Positions 1 to 5,529 of a DNA stretch of 5,901 nucleotides are shown here, in pieces. This DNA is from Chitinispirillaceae bacterium (GTDB lineage: Bacteria > Fibrobacterota > Chitinivibrionia > Chitinivibrionales > Chitinispirillaceae). The stretch covers positions 1 through 5,901 of the forward strand of contig JAFGOU010000168.1 of the NCBI GenBank assembly GCA_016926315.1. The letters run 5' to 3'. The notes beneath the pieces are model-generated. The model was given only the letters and a program-made list of their open reading frames with translations, did no database searches and was not told the origin of the DNA. The stretch's first letter is position 1. Every line of letters begins with the position of its first letter. A program made the position numbers and the translations under genes.

Positions 1-1102
1 AGTGACGGGAAAAGGCGACCGTATGCACCGGTGTTTCGGTGCTGTCACCACCCGGCAGACCCATCTGAAAAGACTTCCCCTTGCTGCGGATGAGCGTCAT
101 GCCGGCCGGCCCGTTTGGCGCGCGGGGGGTGCGGAAAGAACCGGTGTTCGCGGTGCTGTCGCCGAACAGGTCCTTTGCGATGAGCTTCCAGGCAAAGGAC
201 GCGGAAGGATCGAGTGCGGGTATGACGAGCTCCGTGGCGCGTCCGGTCCAGTAGAGCGACAGGGCGGAGGCGTTACTCCCCAGAAACAACGCATAGGTCA
301 GGGTATCGTCTCCGCCATCCGGGTCCTGCGCCGAAAAACGGAGCCGCACGGAACCGGTCAGCCCGATCCAATCGAACGAGATAAAAGCGGCGGTGTCGCC
401 GTCCGCCGGGGAGAGCATTGCTACGGAAACCGGGCCGCGATTGAAAAGGATGGTGAAGGTATCGCAGGAAACAAAGCCGTCGTCGTCCTGCGCAGCCCAT
501 ACGACGGTGACCGCACCGCCTTCGGGATGCGAGCAGGTGAGGCGCGGGCTTTCGCTGCTGTCGGTCCACCGTCCGTTCTTACCGGTCCGCCAGAGATACC
601 GGACAATCGTCCCGTTGGTGTCGGAGGCCATGAGGTCCATGGCCACCGTCGCGAACTGGCTGACCAGCGTATCATTAACCTTCCGCACCAGCGGCCGGTA
701 GTCGTGAACCGTGATCCGGCAACTGTCGGGCGATGAAAAAATCCCGTCATTGTCCTGGGCCCTTACCCAAACGACCTGCGGGCCGACGTTCGTCCCCCCC
801 CATGCATGCCGGGCCGGACGCCCGGGAGTGCCGTGGCGCGGCCAGCTCGTTCCACGATCGAACGACCACCAGAATTTCACCACCGTGCCGTTGTCGTCGC
901 TTCCGGTCGCGACGAGGGACACGCTGTCATTGACCGCGACGCTGGTATCGCGCGGAGCGGTAACGACCGGCGGGTGCCAGTTGGTCCCTCCTGGGTCGAA
1001 CGGGTTGTTCCACTCCCGTTCGTCACCGAGCCGGGCGCACGACGCCAGAGCGGCGGCGATGACGAGTGCCGTTATGTCCCCTACTGGTATCCGTCGTGCC
1101 AT
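1..1102 (-). CDS. Surface lipoprotein with Ig/Fn3-like modules leading into an FGE/SUMF1 domain (3' end cut by window edge)
   Basis: This frame is open from ATG at 1102 to the left edge (367 codons seen, no stop), so the C-terminus lies outside the window. Residues 1-22 form a lipoprotein signal: two Arg near the start, a hydrophobic stretch 12-20 and the lipobox LASC with the acylated Cys at 22. Two PKD/Ig-like modules follow at about 46-134 and 135-220, each with a 'W...D..G..S' style end. An Fn3-like module spans about 222-326 (starts LSPADG, contains AQDPDGGDDTLTYALFLG). From about 333 the text GMTLIRSKGKSFQMG, then ETPVH, matches the opening of formylglycine-generating-enzyme/SUMF1 domains (usual pattern: M..I.gG.F.MGs...e.PvH.V). 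Whether it oxidises sulfatase cysteines or is a non-catalytic binding fold cannot be judged, because the catalytic part is missing. The gap to the preceding stop codon is 19 bases. There is no strong Shine-Dalgarno, so translation may be coupled to the PEGA gene. The likely location is the outer membrane. Confidence 0.85.
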   Translation of the reverse strand, partial: MARRIPVGDITALVIAAALASCARLGDEREWNNPFDPGGTNWHPPVVTAPRDTSVAVNDSVSLVATGSDDNGTVVKFWWSFDRGTSWPRHGTPGRPARHAWGGTNVGPQVVWVRAQDNDGIFSSPDSCRITVHDYRPLVRKVNDTLVSQFATVAMDLMASDTNGTIVRYLWRTGKNGRWTDSSESPRLTCSHPEGGAVTVVWAAQDDDGFVSCDTFTILFNRGPVSVAMLSPADGDTAAFISFDWIGLTGSVRLRFSAQDPDGGDDTLTYALFLGSNASALSLYWTGRATELVIPALDPSASFAWKLIAKDLFGDSTANTGSFRTPRAPNGPAGMTLIRSKGKSFQMGLPGGDSTETPVHTVAFSRH

Positions 1103-1121
1103 GTGCCAGTTCCAATCGCGG

Positions 1122-1982
1122 CTAAAAAAGGAAAGAGAGCGAGAAGCCTATCGCGCTCGCGGCCGTCAGGCCGAGAAGGAGGTCGCGGCGTTGCATGTCC
1201 GCAACCGCCCGGTCCCGGCTCAGATGGTATTCGCTGCGGATCCCGTCGAAGCCCTCGCGTGCTTCTTCATAGGCCGCGGACAGCGCTTCGGCGTGGTCGA
1301 GATTTTTCTGCGCGTCCCAGTTGAAATAGGACGCTGCGCCGGAAAAAACGATTCCAAGCGAGGCGCATACGACCCGCTGCATGAACCGGCGCTGTTCCCG
1401 GCGGACCTTTGCGGCGGATGCGACCGAATCACGCCAGGCCCTGGAGCGGTTCAGGTCAAAGGTCAATTCCAGCTCCTCCTGCGGCAGGAGATTGATCCGC
1501 TTTTCCACCGGGTCGTAATCGTTTTTACGAATCATGAGCGTATAGGTGCCGGGAATGAGAGAAGGATCGAGCATCGGCGTCGTCCCCTTTTTTTCATCGT
1601 CGAGATAGACCTCGGCGCCGGGAGGGTCGCTGATGATGCTGATCGTGGAGTAATCGGGATTATGACTGAAATTGAGCACTCTCCGGTCACCGCCCCGCAT
1701 GAAAAACGACTTGACTATCGACGTTTTTTCCGCTGAAACGCTGATTTGAATCGAACCTGCCGGCACAAGAAGCGGCCCGGAAGGGACAAGGGTGACGGGT
1801 GTGTCGTTTACCGAAACGACGGCGTCGTCCGGAACGCCCCGTAAAAATATCAGGGTAGAATCGTCCGGGGTTTTCCCCGGGCTGCCGGCTCCGGCAACGG
1901 CCGCCAGCGAGAACGCCAGCATCACGGCAACGGGAGGTACGAGCGGCACCATCACCCTTTCGATAATTTTGACTAACGGCAT
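1122..1982 (-). CDS. PEGA-domain envelope protein with C-terminal two-helix membrane anchor
   Basis: This 286-residue protein has an N-terminal signal sequence or anchor (K5, R9, then hydrophobic 12-30, possible cleavage near AVAGA 28-32). Residues 112-177 are a clear PEGA domain: STISIISDPPGAEVYLDDE, then KGTTP, then IPGTYTLMIRKNDYDP. PEGA domains are small beta folds common in surface proteins and probably bind other envelope components. Residues 42-105 look like a second, diverged copy (PDDAVVSVNDTPV, then VPAGSIQISV). A basic helical stretch 180-200 leads to a membrane segment 203-220. A charged helix 222-266 follows, then a last membrane segment 267-286 ending at the C-terminus. The ATG overlaps the last 10 bases of the upstream gene (shared ATGCCGTTAG), which implies translational coupling. 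No good Shine-Dalgarno precedes it. ATG at codon 11 is an alternative start but would remove the basic n-region. The molecular function is unknown. Confidence 0.85.
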   Translation of the reverse strand: MPLVKIIERVMVPLVPPVAVMLAFSLAAVAGAGSPGKTPDDSTLIFLRGVPDDAVVSVNDTPVTLVPSGPLLVPAGSIQISVSAEKTSIVKSFFMRGGDRRVLNFSHNPDYSTISIISDPPGAEVYLDDEKKGTTPMLDPSLIPGTYTLMIRKNDYDPVEKRINLLPQEELELTFDLNRSRAWRDSVASAAKVRREQRRFMQRVVCASLGIVFSGAASYFNWDAQKNLDHAEALSAAYEEAREGFDGIRSEYHLSRDRAVADMQRRDLLLGLTAASAIGFSLSFLF

Positions 1983-3508
1983 GGTACGACCAGGGGAAAC
2001 GTCCTGCAGCCGGCGGAATAGCGTATCTGAACCAGATAGGCGCCGGGACTAACCCTGACACCGCTATCGGACCTGCCGTCCCAAACGATCCGACCCCTGT
2101 CCGGGAGTATGGTCTTCAGCGTTTTTCCCCGGACATCGAAAACCTTCACCCGCACCACCCGCGCGGACTCCGGCGACAGCAGCCAGATGCCATTGATAAA
2201 TGAAAATGCGGCAACCGGGGCCCTTCCGCAGCTTCCGCCCGCCGGCCGCCCGGCGACGCCCATGACCCGCTTGCGGTAGAGCGATACGTTATCGATGAAA
2301 ACGGTTCCCGCTGCGGTACCGGCGTTGAATTCGAGCCGCGCGTTGGTATCCGTCGGCTTGAGCATGACGGACTCAAGGGCATAGAGGGCCGACGCGGTTG
2401 ATAACACGACCATCCCTTTCCCGGTATCGTCGAGATAACTCTCAAACGCCCCTCCAGCCTGTCCGATATTGGCCCTGAGCGGACGCGCGGCGTCGGCCCA
2501 TGCAGTAAAGGAAAAGAGATAGGTCTCTCCCTGCATGAGCGTTACGCCCGTCTGCGTAAGCTGCACGTTCCAGCTCTCGCTTCCCGCGTTCGATATCACC
2601 ATGGCATACGCGCCGTTCTCTACGCTGCCCGCCGCCGCGGCCCCGCCGTACACGCCCAGGTTGTCCCAGGAAGCGGCCGAATCGCTGAACGCGCCATTGC
2701 GCACGATATTGAAAAATGCGCCTATCTCAAAAGGATTGTCGGAGGTGTCAGCCAATCCGCTGCCCGCGGCGTCCGCCACCCGCACCAGGCACCAGGGTGA
2801 GGTCACTTCGGGTATTCTCCACGCACAGGACCCGCTGTTGGGAGCGTCGGCGCTGAGGGTGTTCCAGGTCAATCCCGCATCGAGCGAATAGAACAGGTGG
2901 ACCCGGTCCATGCCGATGCCGAGCCATTCGATAGTGCGAACGGTCGCGCTGCTCCACGCCTCGCCTCCGCCGGGCGAGAGCAGGACCAGCATCGGCGTGG
3001 TGATTTTCTCGAGCGTGATTCCGGAGAGAGAGAGCGTTCCCGCGCTCGCGCCGCAATTGAACTGGACGCGGGCCGCGGGGTCGCTCCGTTCGCGCATCTT
3101 GAATCGTACGCCGAACCGCTGTTTTGCGGTTCCCGGCCTGAACCTGGCCTCGTTTGCCGGAGAGTAAAGCGTATAGGGTCCGTTATCCATGCCGACCGAC
3201 GCCTCGATATCCCGCTGCGCATCGGCCCATGCATCGAACGAGAACTGGTAGACCGCTCCCGAGTCCATCGCAATGCCGCCCTGTTTCAACTGCACATGCC
3301 AGGGTTCGCTCCCGGGAGTGGTTATGGAAATGCGGTAGGCGCCTCCGGAAATGGTTTTGGTCGCCTGCGCCGGACCGGCGACCAGCAGGCTGTCCCACCC
3401 TGATGACCCGTTTTCAAAGGAGCCATTAACGACAAGGTTCTGAGCATGAGAAGGGGAAAGGGCATACAGCAGGAAGCAAAGGGCGAGCGCCCTTTTTTCC
3501 GGTGACAT
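1973..3508 (-). CDS. Secreted protein with two carbohydrate-binding-like modules, an Ig-like module and a FlgD/T9SS-like C-terminal domain
   Basis: This is a 511-residue exported protein. Residues 1-22 are a Sec signal peptide (K5, R6, hydrophobic core, cleavage after SHA). Residues 24-168 and 267-412 are two copies of a CBM4/9-like beta-sandwich: each opens with N-V-NG-F, carries GSE-W-VQL and FSF-AWADA, and ends in an FN-G...AGT strand. Such modules usually bind polysaccharide chains. Residues 173-263 are an Ig-like module (LLSPGGGEAW, IEWLGIG, FYSLDAGLTW) of the kind often found in extracellular bacterial proteins. After a Gly/Ala-rich linker 413-449, residues 450-507 resemble FlgD-type or T9SS type A C-terminal domains (VKVFDVRGKTLKTI, then WDGRSDSGVRVSPGAYLVQI), which often serve in secretion and surface attachment. 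No glycoside hydrolase, lyase or esterase domain is visible, so the protein appears to be a binder or scaffold. It is the first gene of the operon and has a strong ribosome binding site. Confidence 0.87.
   Translation of the reverse strand: MSPEKRALALCFLLYALSPSHAQNLVVNGSFENGSSGWDSLLVAGPAQATKTISGGAYRISITTPGSEPWHVQLKQGGIAMDSGAVYQFSFDAWADAQRDIEASVGMDNGPYTLYSPANEARFRPGTAKQRFGVRFKMRERSDPAARVQFNCGASAGTLSLSGITLEKITTPMLVLLSPGGGEAWSSATVRTIEWLGIGMDRVHLFYSLDAGLTWNTLSADAPNSGSCAWRIPEVTSPWCLVRVADAAGSGLADTSDNPFEIGAFFNIVRNGAFSDSAASWDNLGVYGGAAAAGSVENGAYAMVISNAGSESWNVQLTQTGVTLMQGETYLFSFTAWADAARPLRANIGQAGGAFESYLDDTGKGMVVLSTASALYALESVMLKPTDTNARLEFNAGTAAGTVFIDNVSLYRKRVMGVAGRPAGGSCGRAPVAAFSFINGIWLLSPESARVVRVKVFDVRGKTLKTILPDRGRIVWDGRSDSGVRVSPGAYLVQIRYSAGCRTFPLVVPCR
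2273..2710 (-). repeat. Second copy of duplicated binding module (residues 267-412)
   Basis: This is the second CBM-like module of the same protein. It keeps the aromatic and polar core of the first copy (NGAF, WDNLGV, GSESWNVQL, FSFTAWADA) but differs in the stretches between them, so the duplication is old rather than recent. The Ig-like module sits between the two copies. Confidence 0.75.
3005..3439 (-). repeat. First copy of duplicated binding module (residues 24-168)
   Basis: This segment encodes the N-terminal CBM-like module. Aligned by hand without gaps, residues 24-112 match residues 267-355 of the second copy at 39 of 89 positions, and the second half aligns with a one-residue shift. 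The copies are exactly 243 codons apart over the best block. At DNA level the 12-base word tcggcccatgca (3222-3233, plus-strand reading) recurs at 2493-2504, encoding the shared Ala-Trp-Ala-Asp core. Confidence 0.75.
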
Positions 3509-3519
3509 TACTTCCTCCC
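3509..3519 (-). promoter_or_regulatory. Strong ribosome binding site of the secreted binding protein
   Basis: On the minus strand the bases just before ATG 3508 read GGGAGGAAGTA. The GGGAGG core lies at 3519-3514 with a 5-base spacer, close to ideal. It fixes the start codon of the first gene of the three-gene operon. The two downstream genes lack a comparable site. Confidence 0.8.
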
Positions 3520-3662
3520 GATCGTTCCGGCGCGCAATGGTGGTACAACAAACGCAGCAGTAAGAGTCACAGGACCGATAGTGCAGCGACGTCCGTTTTG
3601 ACTTGCCAAAGACTATGCACCGCCCTCGATGACCCCGGTGGATATTCCTTAAAACATTAGTG
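3520..3662. other. Non-coding leader region upstream of the three-gene operon
   Basis: This is the upstream side of the 264-base gap between the glycosyltransferase gene and the operon (the gap also holds the terminator and the ribosome binding site). It should contain the operon promoter if one exists. I see no convincing -35/-10 pair with correct spacing: TTGGCA occurs on the minus strand (plus-strand tgccaa at about 3604-3609) but no matching -10 lies 16-18 bases downstream. I see no coding potential, tRNA or riboswitch. Confidence 0.5.
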
Positions 3663-3693
3663 GAAAAAACAAAAGGAGCGTTCGCTCGCTTCG
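3663..3693 (-). terminator. Intrinsic terminator candidate after the glycosyltransferase-methyltransferase gene
   Basis: On the minus strand, about 80 bases past the TAA, the sequence forms a short GC hairpin GAGCG-AA-CGCTC (3687-3676). One mismatch further out, G·T, A-T and A-T pairs can extend it. It is followed directly by the U-rich run CTTTTGTTTTTT (3675-3664). This is the standard layout of a Rho-independent terminator, although the loop is tight. It would separate the transcript from the downstream operon. Confidence 0.6.
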
Positions 3694-3729
3694 ATAGTAT
3701 CCCGCGCGGGTATCGCGATACGAAGGAGC
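3684..3729 (-). repeat. Larger imperfect inverted repeat just before the terminator
   Basis: The arms gctcgcttcg (3684-3693) and cgaaggagc (3721-3729) pair over nine base pairs with one bulged base. They enclose two perfect 10-base palindromes, cccgcgcggg (3701-3710) and tatcgcgata (3711-3720). The word aaggagcgt also occurs twice as a direct repeat (3673-3681 and 3723-3731). The structure competes with or stacks on the terminator hairpin. It may be a transcript-end stabiliser or a protein-binding site; the role is unknown. Confidence 0.45.
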
Positions 3730-3772
3730 GTGCCTATGACAAAAAATATGCCGCCTCTGCAGGAAAAGCTTT

Positions 3773-5164
3773 TTATGCCGGGTCGGGCATATCCTGCCGT
3801 TTCGTTGCCACGCAAAAGAGGGATACCCCGAAGGGGAACCGGAGGTGCCGCTCGCAAAACGACACAAACGGTATCAGCCCGTCGGCAAAACGAAGCGTCC
3901 GCACCGGCATGGTCTTGCGGCGCAGGACTTTGAAGTTGATAAACCACCCCGGTACCGAAAGAAAATTCATGAAACTCATTTCACACAGGTTGAAACCGGC
4001 CCGTTCAAGCTTATCGCGCAAATCAGTTCTTCCGTACCGTCTGTAATGACCGATTTCACGGTCGAGCCGCCCATACAACCAGCGATGCGCGGGAACGATC
4101 AGCACCAGCTTGCCGTCCGGCGAAAGAACGCGCGCGCACGATGCGAGCGCGGCTTCATCGTCCTGAACATGTTCCAGTATATTGATGCCGATGACCGTAT
4201 CGAACTCTTCACCGGGAAACGTCGAAACGAGATCCCTGATGTCCGCACGCCGGACGCGCACTCCGGAAGCGCCGCGGAACGTGACCTCAAGACCCGCAAC
4301 CGCCTGCGGGTCGACATCGGTGACCGTCAATTCACGCACATGCGGCATGAGCCTTCGCGAAAAGGTCCCGATGCCGGCCCCGAGTTCGAGCGTCCGTCCG
4401 CCAACATGCGGACGGACTTTTTCAAAGGTCCAGCGGTTGTTGTTTTTCATGACACGCATTTTAAAGAGCGTATCGCGACCCACGTCGGCCACGCGGGACG
4501 ACGCCCTGAAGAGCCACCACACGCACCGGAAAAAATCAAGGCTCCTGATCTTCTTCCCTTCGTCATAATCACGGCCGTTATAGGAGATCGGGACTTCGTA
4601 CACCCTGTACCCGCGCTTGAACAGCTCCGCCGTAATCTCCGGCTCGATCCCGAACCGATCGGCTTTGAGCTGCAGGCTCCGGGCAACGTCACGACGCATG
4701 GCCTTATAACAGGTCATCATGTCGGTGAGATAGGTATTCAACATCACATTGGCGACCAGATTGATGATCTTGTTGCCGAGATAATTCCAGTATAAAAACG
4801 CCCGGTGCGCGCCCACAAACCTGCTGCCGTATACGGCATCGGCCTTGCCTTCAACAATCAGCCGGATCAACTGCGGGTATTCGTCCGGATAGTATTCGAG
4901 GTCGGCGTCCTGAATGATGACGATGTCACCCGTGGCGCAGGCGAGCCCCCGGCGGACCGAAAAGCCCTTGCCGCGGTTTTGTTCATTGAACAACACCGTT
5001 GTCCCCTTGTCGGCAATCGATTCCAGCAGCGCGCGGGTGCCGTCGGTTGAACCGTCATCAACAATGATGATTTCCTTATCTATCGCAACCGCGCGCACGC
5101 GGTGATAGAGCTCCATAACGGTTACGATCTCGTTATATACCGGAATGATAACCGACAGTTTCAT
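3773..5164 (-). CDS. Bifunctional family-2 glycosyltransferase / class I SAM-dependent methyltransferase
   Basis: This is a 463-residue fusion. Residues 1-215 are a GT-A glycosyltransferase of the dolichyl/undecaprenyl-phosphate sugar synthase type: VIIPVYNE (5-12), VDDGSTDGT (35-43), NRGKG (63-67), the metal-binding DAD (86-88) followed by LEYYPDEYP, GSRF (113-116), DMMTCYKAMRRD (148-159), FGIEPEITAE (171-180) and the R..YDEGKKI motif (198-206). Residues 240-460 are a Rossmann methyltransferase: motif I LELGAGIGTF (259-268), acidic DVD (283-285), FDTVIGINILEHVQDD (321-336) and LSPDGKLVLIVPAH (347-360). The expected role is transfer of a sugar to a polyprenyl phosphate plus methylation of a glycan or lipid precursor at the cytoplasmic face; substrates are not identifiable. 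There are no membrane helices of the kind that follow some DPM1 homologues. The start ATG 5164 has AGGGGA 6 bases upstream. The gene is not in an obvious operon and a terminator candidate follows it. Confidence 0.92.
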   Translation of the reverse strand: MKLSVIIPVYNEIVTVMELYHRVRAVAIDKEIIIVDDGSTDGTRALLESIADKGTTVLFNEQNRGKGFSVRRGLACATGDIVIIQDADLEYYPDEYPQLIRLIVEGKADAVYGSRFVGAHRAFLYWNYLGNKIINLVANVMLNTYLTDMMTCYKAMRRDVARSLQLKADRFGIEPEITAELFKRGYRVYEVPISYNGRDYDEGKKIRSLDFFRCVWWLFRASSRVADVGRDTLFKMRVMKNNNRWTFEKVRPHVGGRTLELGAGIGTFSRRLMPHVRELTVTDVDPQAVAGLEVTFRGASGVRVRRADIRDLVSTFPGEEFDTVIGINILEHVQDDEAALASCARVLSPDGKLVLIVPAHRWLYGRLDREIGHYRRYGRTDLRDKLERAGFNLCEMSFMNFLSVPGWFINFKVLRRKTMPVRTLRFADGLIPFVSFCERHLRFPFGVSLFCVATKRQDMPDPA

Positions 5165-5176
5165 GAGGTTTCCCCT
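5165..5176 (-). promoter_or_regulatory. Ribosome binding site of the glycosyltransferase-methyltransferase gene
   Basis: The minus strand reads AGGGGAAACCTC before the ATG. The AGGGGA core (5176-5171) is 6 bases from the start codon. It is a moderate match that supports ATG 5164, which also gives the usual family start just before the VIIPVYNE strand. Confidence 0.6.
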
Positions 5177-5300
5177 GTTACTGATAGGTAATTGCTTTTT
5201 CCGGGAGCGGGTGGGTGTATATAGAAACGTTCTTTACAGACGCACAATTTTCCCCATTTTTCCCGCTTCCGCCGTCCGGGCACTGACTATCTTAAAGAAA

Positions 5301-5330
5301 AAAATAGGTGTCTTGGGGCATAATTGTCAA
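5301..5330 (-). promoter_or_regulatory. Sigma-70-like promoter candidate facing the glycosyltransferase gene
   Basis: The minus strand has a perfect -35 box TTGACA (5330-5325), an 18-base spacer and TATTTT (5306-5301, four of six consensus bases). Transcription would start near 5294 and give a leader of about 130 bases. A weaker second option lies nearer the gene: TTGTGC, 18 bases, TATATA (5223-5218). The pair sits between the transposase gene and the glycosyltransferase gene, so it may be the native promoter or lie in the outward-facing end of the insertion sequence. Confidence 0.4.
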
Positions 5331-5404
5331 ATCTGAAAATACCGGCCCAGCGCTACGGAGCGAAAAGGGGGTTTCAGGACAGAACGGGGGTTCCGCCGCC
5401 CTTT

Positions 5405-5420
5405 CCCTTACTGCTGAGGG
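5405..5420. repeat. Short hairpin downstream of the transposase gene
   Basis: The plus strand reads CCCTTA-CTGC-TGAGGG, a six-pair stem with one G·T pair and a four-base loop. No T-run follows directly on either strand, so it is a poor terminator. It could be part of the insertion-sequence end structure. Confidence 0.35.
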
Positions 5421-5529
5421 TGCTGCTTTAATTTTTGGTAACACAGGGGCTTAGGCAATATTTTGCGGGTGACATTGACATGTGATAACTAATGGAGGTG
5501 GGGGCGAACATAATCCTTCGGCAGTGTGG

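Larger units (their letters stand above)
5165..5529. other. Non-coding stretch between the transposase and the glycosyltransferase gene
   Basis: This stretch of 365 bases has no supportable gene. Its right part must include the 3' end of the insertion sequence, but the end cannot be placed because the other terminus is outside the window and no target duplication can be matched. Visible elements are the promoter candidates, the ribosome binding site, a hairpin at 5405-5420, and a short CGCT/AGCG stem (5351-5362). The leader half (about 5165-5335) is clearly AT-richer than the genes to the left. Confidence 0.6.

Noticed and set aside
2..736. Plus-strand open frame of 244 codons at the left edge
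   Set aside because: It is antisense to the lipoprotein gene, whose modules and FGE-type start are recognisable. The plus product has no family features.
711..1736. Plus-strand open frame of 341 codons, longer than the PEGA gene opposite it
   Set aside because: It spans the ends of two well-supported minus genes and the gap between them. It has no signal peptide or recognisable domain and is rich in Arg, Pro and His as GC-rich shadows are. The opposite strand carries clear PEGA and lipoprotein signatures.
3845..4795. Plus-strand open frame of 316 codons
   Set aside because: It is entirely antisense to the glycosyltransferase-methyltransferase, whose motifs are all in the minus frame.
5351..5362. 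Hairpin CGCT-ACGG-AGCG as a terminator for the transposase
   Set aside because: The stem has only four pairs and no T-run follows on the minus strand; the adjacent run of A is on the wrong side for that strand.
5475..5480. Plus-strand TTGACA downstream of the transposase
   Set aside because: No -10 box lies at 16-19 bases; the nearest AT-rich hexamer is about 28 bases away, and no plus-strand gene follows.
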